Shown: positions 22,259-33,110, numbered from the stretch's first letter. The stretch: DNA of 64,000 nt from Monoplex corrugatus (GCA_030674185.1 JAPXFY010000018.1:37057816-37121815), one strand, 5' to 3'. Translations and numbers: made by a program. The notes: generated by a model from the sequence alone, not told the origin.

Positions 22259-24062
22259 TGGACGGAAGGTATCCTTTGGGTGATGTGTCCTTTGGATTGA
22301 TGTGTCGTTTGAATTATGTGTCGTTGGATGATTGTTCTTTGGATGATGTGTCCTTTGATGATCAGTCCTTTGTATGGTGTGTCCTGTGGATGATCAGTCC
22401 TTTGGATGGTGTGTCCTTTGACGGTGTGTCCTTTGGATGATCAGTCCTTTGATGGTGTGTCCTGTGGATGATCATTCCTTTGGATGGTGTGTCCTGTGGA
22501 TGATCAGTCCTTTGGATGGTGTGTCCTGTGGATGACAGTCCTTTGGATGGTGTGTCCTGTGGATGATCAGTCCTTTGGATGGTGTGTCCTGTGGATGACC
22601 AGTCCTTTGGATGGTATGTCGCTTGGATGGTGTGTCGTTTGGATGGTGTGTCCTGTGGATGATGTTCCTTTGAATGGTGTGTCCTTGGATGGTGTGTCCT
22701 TTGGATGGTGTGTCCTTTGGATGGTGTGTCATTTGGATGGTGTGTCCTTTGGATATTGTGTCCGTTTGGATGGTGTGTCCTTTGGATGGTGTGTCCTTTG
22801 GATGGTGTGTCCTTTGGATGGTGTGTCCTTTGGATGGTGTGTCCTTTGGATGGTGTGTCGTTTGGATGGTGTGTCCTTTGGATTGTGTCGTTTGGATGGT
22901 GTGTCTTTGGATGTGTGTCGTTTGGATGGTGTGTCGTTTGGATGGTGTGTCGTTTGGATGGTGTGTCGTTTGGATGGTGTGTCGTTTGGATGGTGTGTCG
23001 TTTGGATGGTGTGTCCTTTGGATGGTGTGTCCTTTGGATGGTGTGTCGTTTGGATGGTGTGTCCTTTGGATGATGTGTCGTTGGATGGTGTGTCGTTTGG
23101 ATGGTGTGTCGTTTGGATGGTTGTCGTTTGGATGGTGTGTCTTTGGATGATGTGTCCTTTGGATGGTGTGTCGTTTGGATGATGTGTCCTTTGGATGGTG
23201 TGTCGTTTGGATGATGTGTCTTTTGGATGGTGTGTCTTTTGGATGGTGTGTCCTTTGGATGGTGTGTCTTTTGGATGGTGTGTCCTGTGGATGATGTGTC
23301 CTTTGGATGTGTCCTTCGGATGATGTGTCCTTCGGATGATGTGTCCATTGGTGATATGATGTGTCCATTGGATGATATGTGTGTCCATTGGATGATGTGT
23401 CCTTTGGATGATGTGTCTTTGGATGATGTGTCTTTTGGATGATGTGTCCTTTAGATGATCATGTCCTTTGGATGATCGTGTCTTGGTAATGTGTCCTTTG
23501 GATGATGTGTCCTTTGGATGATGCGTCCTTTGGATGATGTGTCTTTGAAAGATGTGTTCTTGGATGATGTGTCGTTTGGATGATGTGTCGTTTGGATAAT
23601 GTGTCGTTTGGATAATGTGTCCTTTGGATGATGTGTCCTTGGATAATGTGTCCTTTGGATGATGTGTCCTTTGGATAATGTGTCCTTTGGATGATGTGTC
23701 CTTTGGATAATGTGTCCTTTGGATGATGTGTCCTTTGGATGTGTCCTTTGGATGATGTGTCCTTTGGATAATGTGTCCTTTGGATAATGTGTCCTTTGGA
23801 TAATGTGTCCTTTGGATGATGTGTCCTTTGGATAATGTGTCCTTTGGATGATGTGTCTTTGGATAATGTGTCCTTTGGATGATGTGTCCTTTGGATAATG
23901 TGTCCTTTGGATAATGTGTCCTTTGGATAATGTGTCCTTTGGATGATGTGTCCTTTGGATAATGTGTCCTTTGGATGATGTGTCCTTTGGATAATGTGTC
24001 CTTTGGATGATGTGTCCTTTGGATAATGTGTCCTTTGGATGATGTGTCCTTCGGATGATGTC
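22259..24062. repeat. 16-bp minisatellite array
   Basis: More than 100 tandem copies of a 16-bp unit, GGATGRTGTGTCCTTT and relatives. The left half (about 22380-23280) is mostly GGATGGTGTGTCCTTT or GGATGGTGTGTCGTTT. The right half (about 23400-24060) is GGATGATG and GGATAATG forms that often alternate, giving a 32-bp higher-order period. Single-base losses shift the period. The long open frames of 232-328 codons on both strands arise from this array and are not genes. Confidence 0.95.
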
Positions 24063-24500
24063 AACGGCTGCGTCAACGGCAGAACCAGAGATAAAGGGAA
24101 AGTGACGAAAAGGAAAAGACACCTGGAGAACAAGAAAGTTTGCCAAACCGTCTGTATATGTGTGTTTGTGGGCTGTTTGTTAATCGTTATCCAGAATACG
24201 TCTGTAAGTTTGTCACGATATGTATGTATATGTGTTTCCGCTTTGCTGTTGTTTTTGTTGTTGTTGTTGTTGCTGTTGTTGTAGCTGTTATGGTCAGACA
24301 TCATGCTGTGTGGATATGGGTGTGTATGTGTGAAAGTATGTGTTATGTCCGTGTGCGGGCATGTGGGTATATGCATGTATTTAATGTTGATATTTGTTAT
24401 TTTCATCTCTTACCTGTTTGTTTATTTACATACTCCTTTACTTTGTATTTATTTATTCACCTACTTACTTATTTACTTCTTCACTAATTTACTCACTTAC
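24063..24500. other. Low-complexity interval with a (TTG)n run
   Basis: 24250-24285 is a TTG/TTT-rich run. 24410-24500 is a TTAC/TTTA-rich stretch. No gene supported. Confidence 0.5.
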
Positions 24501-24504
24501 GTAC

Positions 24505-25445
24505 ATACCTATCTATGATTAAGAATAATCGTCATGAGGACAAGGAACAGAATCAAAGGAGAAATAGCAGAATAACAATTTTGTTTTGTCAAAGAGAAAG
24601 GAACTATTAATGCCATACATATCCTACGAACTCTCACAGAAAGGTCAATTGAGTTGAATATGGATTTATGTTTGTGTTTATTGATTATACCGAGGCTGTT
24701 GATCGGATAAGACACGAAAAATCGATCAACCAACAAGAAACGCTCAATGTTGATGGAAAGGATCTAAGAATAGTAAAGAATATGTATTGGGACCAAACCA
24801 GGAGCAATGAGAGTAGAAAATGATATAAGCTCTTTCCCAAATATTAAGAGAGAGGTTAAGCAGGGATGTGTTCTGTCACCAGATTTGTTTAATTTTATAG
24901 CAAAACCATCATGAGAAACCTTGAATAATGCCTCGGGAATAAACGAAAAATTGTAAACAATCTTCCTTATGCAGACGATGCCGTCGTATTTGCAGAAAAT
25001 AAAAGACCTACAAAATCTCGTGAATATAATAGAGCTACAGAGCAGAAATAATAGGCTGGAGCTGATAGCAAGGAAACTGACGTCATGGTAATCAGTGAAA
25101 AACAAGAAATCCCCTTACGCAAAATAATAGGAAATGGCACCACATTGAGACAAGTTGATAAGTTTACATATCTGGGAACATCATCTCACCAGACGGCAGA
25201 TAGCTAACAGAATCAGCCAGGTTAAACAGCATTCAAGAAAATGAAAAGCGTTCTTACCAACAAATGCCTATCAATTAACATCAGGAAGAGAGTTCTTGAT
25301 GTTATATTGAACCGATACTGTTGTACGATTGTGAAGCGTGGACAGTCAATACGCATTCAGAACAAAATCGAGGCAACTGAAATATTGTTTCTAAGAAGAA
25401 TGTTGAGAGCTCTATGGACAGCAAAGTGTTTATGTATGTGTCCAG
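24505..25445 (+). mobile_element. GAT-tail family LINE, reverse transcriptase copy
   Basis: Plus-strand blocks in order: a NRIKGEIAE-like start near 24550, a GTINAI-like block near 24605, motif A with DYTEAVDRIRH-like sequence near 24680-24715, VDGKDLRIVKNMYWDQT at 24749-24800, QGCVLSPDLFN at 24861-24893, a PYADDAVVFAENK block near 24965-25000, then a TYLGT-like thumb near 25165 and an IEATEILFLRRMLRALWTAK stretch at 25368-25427. Frames change several times. The catalytic YADD pair is legible. It ends before the GAT tail. Confidence 0.75.
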
Positions 25446-26430
25446 TAACAAGGACTAACTGTAAGACGTCTGTCAAAGAGAACCTACTGCTACTATCCTT
25501 GAGCTATTAATGTTTTGAAGTTGGAAGCTGAAAGTTTGACTAATGTGAAAGGTTAATATGGCATTACTTAACATAGGTCTGGTCTCAGAGTGTCACTGGA
25601 ACTGATGTTACCCTGCACTAGTATTCGCTCTGTGGCTGCCTTCCCTGTGGATTACCTGGAAAATTTGTTTGTCCGGCACAAACAACCTCAGATGGCCAAT
25701 GGGAAGGTATGTCCCTGTGAATACTCCCAGCAGCTAAAAGTCCATTTCCCCTCCAACCATTACGATCCAGGATACTGACGCAAACGCCTACAAGCTTATG
25801 TCAGGAACCTTGGGTATGGAACCAACCTGTTGACCAACCCGTGCAAGTTCTTTTCGCCTTACGGTTATTAGCGTGATGTAACGTGAAGATTCTGGCATTG
25901 TCATAGCAACACACAAACACACCCCAGTTAGCGTTCAGTCCGTAACTTTCACGGGAGTCAGACAAAGACTAACCTAGACGCCGTTTGACGAGGTAGCCAG
26001 AGCGAGGCTCATCTTTAAACTTTGCAATACTGTTATATTCCCCATTCGTCTCTTTTTTTTTTATTATTAACAAATTAATATACGACTGATTTAAAAATGC
26101 AATACCTGAAAAGGAGAACATACTTATCGCATAAGTAAAAAAAAAAGACGCAATTGGCAATACTGTTATATCCCCTCCCCCATCTTTTCTTTTGACAAAT
26201 CAATATACGAGTGATTAAAAAAAATGCAATTCCTGAAACGAGTGCATACCTATCGTGTAAATAATGTTTCAAAATGAATGTCATTGAATTTATGACACTT
26301 TCTTTTTGTATGTTTTTTTGCGGAAAACTGTTGAGTCATTTCCTGGGGTTTGCTGAAATATCAACATCACTTGACGAACTGTTCATAACTTCCTTTTCGA
26401 AGCAATATCGGCATGTGATGTGTGATAGTC
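25446..26430. other. Unassigned interval
   Basis: No motif-bearing frame. Two short related stretches near 26085-26120 and 26200-26250 (TAATATACGACTGATTTAAAAATGCAAT-like and its relative) indicate a local duplication of about 110 bp. Confidence 0.45.
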
Positions 26431-26795
26431 CCAAGAATGAACCGATCTTTTTTAAACAGTTGTTCTGCATCATTAAGCTTCGTGACTATCACGAGACTGA
26501 ACCAGTCTTTATGAAGGTGTTCTTTTCACTTACACTGTGTGATTGTTACAAGTCTGAACCAGTCTTTATACAGTTGTTCCTTTATTATCAAACCCTGATT
26601 GCTACAAGTCCTTATAAAGCTGTTCTTTATCATTATGTTATGTGCTTGTCAGTAATATAAACCAGTCTTCATAACATTGTCCTTTATCATCATACTATGT
26701 GATTGTTACAGACCTGAACCAGTCTTTATGAGATTGTTGTTTGTCTTATACTATGTGAATGTCAAAAGTATGAATCAGAGTTTACACATTCCTTA
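26431..26795. repeat. Degenerate ~60-65 bp tandem repeat
   Basis: About six diverged copies of a unit with the landmarks TGTGATTGTTAC, TGAACCAGTCTTTAT and TTGTTC-TTTATCAT. Divergence between units is far higher than in the other arrays, so it looks old. The open frame at 26274-26660 runs through it and is doubtful as a gene. Confidence 0.7.
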
Positions 26796-26814
26796 CATAA
26801 ATTGATATCTGTTT

Positions 26815-27512
26815 TCATTACCACATTGTATGTTGGTGTCTGTTTAATGTAAAGAAAAAATGTTGGTGTCTGTTTAATGTAAAGAAAAAAATATTGGTAT
26901 CTGTTTAACGTATAAAGAAAAAATGTTGGTGTCTGTTTAATGTAAAGAAAAAATGTTGGTGTCTGTTTAATGTAAAGAAAAAAATATTGGTATCTGTTTA
27001 ACGTATAAAGAAAAAATGTTGATGTCTGTTTAATGTAAAGAAAAAATGTTGGTGTCTGTTTAATGTAAAGAAAAAATGCTGGTGACTGTTTAATGAAAAG
27101 AAAAAAAATGTTGGTGACTGTTTAATGTTAAGAAAAAAATGTTGGTGTCTGTTTAATGTTAAGAAAAAAATGTTAGTGTCTGTTTAATGTTAAGAAAAAA
27201 ATGTTAGTGTCTGTTTAATGTATAGAAAATATGTTGGTGTCTGTTTATTGTAAAGAAAAATGTAGGTGACTGTTTAACGTAAAGAAAAAATGTTGATGTC
27301 TGTTTATTGTAAAGAAAAAAAAATGTTGGTGTCTGTTTATTGTAAAGAAAAAATGTAGGTGACTGTTTAACGTAAAGAAAAAATGTTGATGTCTGTTTAT
27401 TGTAAAGAAAAAAAAATGTTGGTGTCTGTTTAATGTAAAGAAAAAAATGTTGATGTCTGTTTATTGTAAAGAAGAAAAAAATGTTGGTGACTGTTTAATG
27501 TAAAGAAAAAAT
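26815..27512. repeat. ~30-bp minisatellite array
   Basis: About 23 copies of a unit of the form ATGTTGGTGTCTGTTTAATG-TAAAGAAAAA, with A-run length changes and forms such as ATATTGGTATCTGTTTAACG. A higher-order block of three units recurs near 26840-27000. Confidence 0.9.
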
Positions 27513-27794
27513 GAGGGAAGGAATCTTTTATTTAATGTCTGTTCGCAGTAGTGATTTTAGACAACAACAACATCAACAACAACAAAATAAAAAAATTTTT
27601 TTTAAAAAGACCATAGAATCAGTACTATCCAGGGCAAAGATGGCAACTATCCAATACAAAAAAGACGCATCATATAAAGATGGACAGAATACTGCTTTGA
27701 ACCTCACAACAGAGCAAAGGAGATCCAGATGTGCTCACAGAATGACATTCCTCAAACGAAGATGATCCCAATTCTGTGAGAGGAAGCGTAAGGG
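27513..27794. other. Short unassigned stretch with CAA-rich run
   Basis: An open frame of 84 codons at 27511-27765 starts in the array and includes a QQQHQQQQ run. It has no recognised motif and ends lysine/arginine-rich; it could be a fragment of an unidentified transposon. Confidence 0.4.
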
Positions 27795-28435
27795 AGAACA
27801 GTGGCAGATTGGTTCAGACGTTCGCCTGCCAATAACTAAACTCAAGGTTCTAGGGTTCGCTTCCCGTAAAGGCCTCAACGTCTCTCCTCAGTTTGATCGG
27901 AAAATCGAACTGAACGTCTAGTCCTTCGGAAGGGGACGAAAAACGAGTCGTACCCGTGTGCCTTCTGGCTGTGCACGCTAAAGATCCCACGGCAGTTGAA
28001 AATCGTGAAAAACAGGGCATTGCCAGGCTGCCTTGGTATAAAACATTGGAGAGATAGGTTGATTTCCAAGTCCCACCCCTTGAAGACCAATAAGCCTTCT
28101 TGCCTTTCTGAAGTCTTGGTTAAAAAAAAAGTAAATACGAATATGAATTTGAAGCGAGGGAGAAGGGATGGGCGCTGCCCTCGTGGTGCTGGTCCCGAGA
28201 AAAGTTGAAGTCTCTGCCACTTCACTCCCCTACAACCCCATGGTTCTGGAACTATCTAGGTAAGATCTCAGGACCTGGCCAACTCATGGGTTTATGTGCA
28301 GGCTTAAGGCTTGTGCCGTGATCACTCTGGATCTTCTCCAGCACATGGAACCTGTGGCGTTAGTGCATATGGACTTCATTCCGAGCACGGAGACGTCATC
28401 TTGAGAAACTGAAACTGAAACTGAAATTGTTTTAA
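27795..28435 (+). mobile_element. tRNA-derived SINE with CTGAAA-type tail
   Basis: Head with an A-box-like TGGCAGATTGGTTCAGACG at about 27803 and a B-box-like GGGTTCGCTTCC at about 27853, spaced as in a tRNA-derived RNA polymerase III promoter. A body follows with the CTAGTCCTTCGGAAGGGG stretch near 27918 and GTGTGCC-AAAGATCCCACGGCA near 27955-27995, resembling conserved bodies of invertebrate SINEs. The 3' part (28255-28435) recurs at 48805-48990 and ends in GAAACTGAAACTGAAACTG. The head recurs as the 34-bp array at 9718-10395. Confidence 0.75.
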
Positions 28436-28760
28436 AAAAGAAGTGCTTGCTTTACTCTGTAAAGTGCCTACATTCGTACAAGTTTCATTTCAAAAAACAA
28501 AATGAAACAAAATCAATCAATAAATAACAATTCCTGATGTCTGACTGTTTCGAAAGTACCACAGCTCATATTTTCACTACATAAATGAATGACGCATACG
28601 TGTACGTCTTCCTTGGTTAACTATGTTCATTCATTCAGATTACATGACAGGCCTGATAACTATAATTATTTTCACATTGTAATAAGCTGATAATCATGTT
28701 TCAAAAGAATCACATTGTTATAAACTTATAATAAGTTACATTTACCAATGGAAAGTACAT
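28436..28760. other. AT-rich upstream region of receptor copy 1
   Basis: AT-rich sequence with no coding frame. It could hold 5' regulatory sequence or intron for the receptor, but no specific promoter element is identifiable. Confidence 0.35.
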
Positions 28761-29883
28761 TTGCTCATAACAGGCATGTTTCAGATGAGCGTTCTGGTCA
28801 GTGCTGATACCATCGTACACGGTAGGAACGTAAGCAATACGTTGGTCAACATCAATGGTAGTCATGTAAAGTTGACTGACCTTTGTCCAGGGGCAGATTA
28901 TTTGAACCACACCAACGTGACAGTGGTCCGGGAAGACACGGCGGTATGTCTGTATCCCAGAGTTAGGTTTTTTGTGTGGCTGGGTATCAAGTATGGGGTG
29001 TGTGGGGAATCCACTCTCTATTGTTTCCTGCACGTACAAGTGGCACGAGGCTGGTTTTTGCGTGCGCGTATTCAACGTTTATCCTATTTGTGCCAGCCCA
29101 ACCCATGGGAAACGCTTTGTTTGCACGACAATCAAAAAATGTCATCCTAAGTTGCGATATTCGCTCATTCGAAAACAACGTATTTCACTCGACAGCGAAA
29201 ACTTGTTTTTTTCACACAAAAACATCCCTCAGGTGGCCATTACAATTGAGGCCACTGAGAAACGTGGTTTTATCGTGAACTCTACGTCAGCACATACTGG
29301 TTATGTGTAATTCCCCATAACTTATACAGTGTCTGCATCTCCTTCAACGCTTCTGCCGAACTGAAAGCACCCCCGCCTCTGTCATCATGATAAGCTTTGT
29401 GGCAGCGTATGCCCTGGAATCACTAAATCCATGTTTGGAAATGATTTCTGGAGACTTGAACGCAGTTCATCGAAGAATTACGCGTGTGTGCACTAGTAAA
29501 ATTGACACCACGACACACGTCTTCCACACGTCGTCCCTTCACATCCATTGTCAGTTTGTAGCATCACAATTTCGATATATGAAGAGAGAAAGCTACCAAA
29601 AACTACGATTTTCTTTCCACCCTAACTCTGAGCATCCTCTAAAACTGCCCAACCGTTTGTTCAATTGTTCTGTAAATCACTATTCCTCATTTCAGCACCA
29701 CCTGGACTGTAATCTGAGGATACAGTGTGCAGATGGACAAGATGAAACAGAACACTGTTCTTTTAGCAGTCCTGACTGTCAGGGTTTGGTGGCTTCAACT
29801 AACAAGTGTTTTCAATACATTGTTTTCGACAAGTTCTTATCTCCCCAGAAAGCAGGATTTAGTGCCTCAGGGTTGATGGTATC
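28761..29883 (+). pseudogene. Receptor copy 1, frame-broken N-terminal ectodomain
   Basis: Extracellular part of the receptor that continues at 29884. It is legible only across frames: a glycosylation-site-rich start (NVS, NGS, NHT, NVT sequons within 28824-28925), a cysteine-rich stretch to about 29130, then a frame from 29387 ending in a partial LDLa repeat (CNLRIQCADGQDETEHC, about 29710-29760) and the beginning of a C-type-lectin-like domain (TNKCFQYIVFDKFLSPQKAG, about 29800-29860). The last frame change lies near 29862-29882, just before the lectin GGxLA position. No clear signal peptide or start codon was identified. Either this is a pseudogene, or small introns or indel errors are present. 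Confidence 0.55.
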
Positions 29884-32655
29884 TTGGCGTCACTGAAAAC
29901 AATAAAGGAAACAGAAGATTTCATTCACAATTTCAGTCAGTTTGTATACGATTTGTCCGTTGTTGTAGGAAAACAGGCAGGCAGTGAAACATACATTGAC
30001 AGAAAGTGTTTAAGTCCACGTGCAAACCCTGTGCCCATTATGTACAGCATGTTCCGTCAATGGTCAGACAACACAATGATTTACAACATTGGTCGCATCT
30101 TCTCTAAAATTCAATATGGAAATCGATACCGCTGGCTAAGAAAAGAAAAGTCTATGTATGTTAGACTCCACTCGTTTTCAGATTACATGGCACTATCGTA
30201 CATAGACGAATACCGTCCACAACAGGATGAGATTGTGTGTGAACGACCACTGCGTTCAGAAAAGGCCCGTCCAGCGCACACCATAAATCTGCCTGATGTA
30301 CAATCCATAGTGTCCGTTTTCACACACACACGCCTGATCTTGTTGGAATGCACAGATACTCACGTGACCCATTCCTTTTTGTCGGATCATCCTGACAGTC
30401 CATGCAGACAACTGGCATCGTCACAATTATGTGCAACCTCCTACGTCCATGCTGGCAGTAACAATACTCTGGATCGCCTGGGGAAAAGCCTCGTCTGCAC
30501 AATTTCCACGTTTTCATGTGACGATGACCTTATGACAATACATTACACTCTTGTGTGTGACTTCAGACAGGACTGCCCAGACAGCAGTGACGAGTCGTTT
30601 TGTGAGCATCCTTCGTGTGGTGGATTTCTATGCTCCAGTGGCCAATGTGTTGAGAACAGCCAACATTGCAATGGACATGCAGACTGTACCGACAATCATG
30701 ACGAATTCTGTTGTGGTGGTCTGTATGGTATCGCTCTGGCTGAAGCAAACAGATGGCAACGACTTTCCATCAACCTGGATGGCACAGGTCTCTTCACTCA
30801 GCAAGTAATGGATTCTGACGTATCTTGTCCTGACACTCACTATCAGTGTAAAGAAGATTGGATGTATTGTCTCCCTGTCTACACACACTGTAACGGATTT
30901 TCTGACTGTACCAATGGTGAGGATGAACATGACTGTGAGACACTGACGTGTCCTGGTTTCTTTAAATGTCTAGCATCCAGAGTGTGCATTCATGGACATC
31001 ACCTTTGTGATGGCTGGGGTCAGTGCCCACGGCGTGATGATGAATGGCTGTGTGACATGACCTGTCCTCAAGGCTGTCTGTGTCAAGGTCACTCTTTCCT
31101 GTGTCCACAACATTTCTCTGCTGCTCTTTTCCCTCAACTTCGCTATTTAGATGCCACAGGCTCTGGGATGACTCTGGCTGCTGTCAGTACCAACACATAT
31201 CTCATTTACGTCAGCCTCTCCCGCTGTTCTTTGGTTGACATACAGCAGGTAAACCTTGCAAACTTGCAGTGGCTGGATCTGACTGAAAACCAGCTCAAGA
31301 CTGTCAACATGCATGCATTTTTACAGCTGTGGAACTTACGGATCCTGAATTTAGCCAAGAACCCTCTGTTGTCTCTGATAAGTAAATCCTTAAAAGTGTA
31401 TTACCCATTGAAACAAGTGGATTTATCCAGCACAAGCTTGCAACTATTTGACAGCGTCTGCTCTCTGTACCTCCCACAGCTACAACATTTGAATTTGTCT
31501 TTTTCTGCTCTTGCAGTGATTGGACGTTCTGGTTTTAAACATACGCCCCATCTGATTGACTTGGACTTGAGAGGGACTCTGCTGGACGATTTCCCTGTAA
31601 CGTTATTGTCGAATTTACATCATCTGAAAAATGTCTTTGCATCCAATTTTAGAATATGCTGTAGTGAGTTATATCAACAAAGCTCCAATCAAACAAAGTG
31701 TGTATCGCCAAAAGCCATGTTCTTTTCTTGTACAACACTATTGCCGGCTAATCTTCACAAGCTTTTCTTTTGGTCCAGTAGCGTGTTGTCCTGTGTAGGG
31801 AATTTGGTTTGCTTGATGATTTCATCTGCGGCCAAGAAAATCTACACAAGCAACTTCATCACATCAATTGGCCATTTCAAGCTGGCCAAATTGTGTATGG
31901 GAATCCACATCAGCATAGTTGCAGTAGCTAACGAAGTCTTTCAAGGAAAGTATCTCTATTTCGAAAAGACATGGACCAGCACCACGACTTGCAGATTGGC
32001 TGGTTTTCTGTTCCTTCTGTCCAGTGAGGTGTCCATTTTGATGCTCTGGTTCATGACGCTGGATCATGTCATGGTCATGTTTTTTCCTGTGACTAGGCGG
32101 AAATTCAATCGATATTCCAAAGTAACAATTTTTTCGGTGACGTGGTCTGTTGGAGTGTTGCTATCAGTCATACCTTTTCTCCCTGGACTGTCCCACTGGG
32201 GTCTGGACGGTCAGTCTGGTCTGTGTCGTCTGGCTTTATTTGATGGCTACATTGGTCATCAACATTTCAGATGGTTCATGGTCATCGTGATATTCAACTT
32301 TATCTTGTGCTTAATGGTTGTAATCGGTCAGGTCATGATCTCCAGACGAACACCCAGATACCAAATCTTAGTGGATCCTGATAAGAGGCCCATGTATTCT
32401 TCAGTATGGTTGTTAGTCAAAGTGGTCGTGATTGAAGCTGTGGGCTGGATATTGTTTGGCTTGAACACCATGATATCCTTCAGTGGTGTTGAGCTGTCAG
32501 ACCAGGTACATGTGACCATGGTGGTGTTCATGGCACCCATCCAGTCAGCACTCGACCCATGCCTCTATCTGTGGACTCTGCCGACACAGCGCCGGCAACA
32601 AGCACGAGAAGGCAAAATATTACACATGCTGAAATCACGACTAGCACGGGCATGA
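29884..32655 (+). CDS. GRL101-like receptor, copy 1: lectin-like, LDLa, LRR and 7TM
   Basis: One open frame of 923 codons. It opens without ATG inside a C-type-lectin-like domain (residues 1-120, starting ASLKTIKETEDFI and ending EIVCERPL). Four LDLa repeats follow at about 205-240, 245-276, 315-351 and 356-390, several with the calcium-binding D-x-SDE or NGEDEHDC pattern. A cysteine cap (394-407) and leucine-rich repeats (417-600) come next, then a rhodopsin-type 7TM domain (about 626-900). The family prototype is the Lymnaea GRL101 receptor, thought to bind lipoprotein-like ligands. TM1 keeps GN (639-640) and the extracellular cysteines are kept. The TM2 aspartate is K669, the TM3 DR pair reads D727 H728, the TM6 CWxP reads G854 W855 I L857, and TM7 NPxxY reads D891 P. 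The intronless 7TM end is typical. G-protein coupling is therefore doubtful. Confidence 0.8.
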   Translation: MASLKTIKETEDFIHNFSQFVYDLSVVVGKQAGSETYIDRKCLSPRANPVPIMYSMFRQWSDNTMIYNIGRIFSKIQYGNRYRWLRKEKSMYVRLHSFSDYMALSYIDEYRPQQDEIVCERPLRSEKARPAHTINLPDVQSIVSVFTHTRLILLECTDTHVTHSFLSDHPDSPCRQLASSQLCATSYVHAGSNNTLDRLGKSLVCTISTFSCDDDLMTIHYTLVCDFRQDCPDSSDESFCEHPSCGGFLCSSGQCVENSQHCNGHADCTDNHDEFCCGGLYGIALAEANRWQRLSINLDGTGLFTQQVMDSDVSCPDTHYQCKEDWMYCLPVYTHCNGFSDCTNGEDEHDCETLTCPGFFKCLASRVCIHGHHLCDGWGQCPRRDDEWLCDMTCPQGCLCQGHSFLCPQHFSAALFPQLRYLDATGSGMTLAAVSTNTYLIYVSLSRCSLVDIQQVNLANLQWLDLTENQLKTVNMHAFLQLWNLRILNLAKNPLLSLISKSLKVYYPLKQVDLSSTSLQLFDSVCSLYLPQLQHLNLSFSALAVIGRSGFKHTPHLIDLDLRGTLLDDFPVTLLSNLHHLKNVFASNFRICCSELYQQSSNQTKCVSPKAMFFSCTTLLPANLHKLFFWSSSVLSCVGNLVCLMISSAAKKIYTSNFITSIGHFKLAKLCMGIHISIVAVANEVFQGKYLYFEKTWTSTTTCRLAGFLFLLSSEVSILMLWFMTLDHVMVMFFPVTRRKFNRYSKVTIFSVTWSVGVLLSVIPFLPGLSHWGLDGQSGLCRLALFDGYIGHQHFRWFMVIVIFNFILCLMVVIGQVMISRRTPRYQILVDPDKRPMYSSVWLLVKVVVIEAVGWILFGLNTMISFSGVELSDQVHVTMVVFMAPIQSALDPCLYLWTLPTQRRQQAREGKILHMLKSRLARA

Positions 32656-32905
32656 TAGTCAAATGGGTAAGACATCAGACTTCCAGTTGGAGGATTCGGG
32701 AAGTCAATCCTGTCAGAGTGGATACCTCCCAACTGGTGGGTAAAAGTTGGAGATTTTTTTCCTGATCTCCCAGGATAATGTGTATTAGAAACATTTTAGT
32801 GCCTAGTGGATACCTGCCAACTTAACTGGTGAGTAAATGTTGGAGTTTGTTTTCCTGCTTTCCCCAGGTTAACCTGTATTCAGAAACCTTTTAGTGCCTA
32901 ATCCC
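32656..32905 (+). mobile_element. SINE-like repeat with internal duplication
   Basis: Starts immediately after the receptor stop. The tRNA-like head GATAGTCAAATGGGTAAGAC is followed by a B-box-like GGAAGTCAATCC. Two tandem copies of a body unit (GTGGATACCTCCCAACTGG and GTGGATACCTGCCAACTTAA, each followed by GTAAA-GTTGGAG and T-rich sequence) precede TTTTAGTGCCTAATCCCCC. Related bodies lie near 41485-41580 and 48000-48065. Its position may place it in the receptor 3' untranslated region. Confidence 0.6.
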
Positions 32906-32984
32906 CCTTTTGTACGTAAACATAAAAAGAACATCGAATGCGCATGTCAAAGATTCTGTAACTCACGTCAGTACAAAACGGCTT

Positions 32985-33110
32985 TATGAAGCATGTAAAC
33001 ATCCATTGTGCACAATCCAAAACAAGCGTGACCACCCGTGTTCAAACAAACAGGAACCAGAGAAAAGACATTTAAAAAGAATAAGAATGCGTATTTTGAT
33101 ACTACCAGAC
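32985..33110 (-). repeat. Dispersed repeat, left part (split by the gypsy insertion)
   Basis: On the minus strand it corresponds to the repeat whose full form is at 63096-63300 on the plus strand: landmarks AACAGGAACCAGA, then AATAAGAATGCGTATTTTGA (shown here in plus-strand sense), then the insertion point. The remainder continues at 37924 on the far side of the gypsy element. Not a gene; the 204-codon open frame at 32910-33524 runs through it and the LTR. Confidence 0.7.
33106..33110 (+). other. Target-site duplication, left copy (CAGAC)
   Basis: CAGAC immediately before the 5' LTR, matched by CAGAC at 37924-37928 right after the 3' LTR. Five bases is normal for a Ty3/gypsy integrase. Confidence 0.9.

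Noticed and set aside
22362..24406. Long open frames (up to 328 codons) encoding HTIQRTHHPKDTPSK-type or GVSFGWCVLWM-type peptides
   Set aside because: They come entirely from the 16-bp minisatellite, shift frame between units and exist on both strands. No start context or unique domain.
26274..26660. 128-codon plus frame
   Set aside because: It lies largely in a degenerate tandem repeat with no motif.
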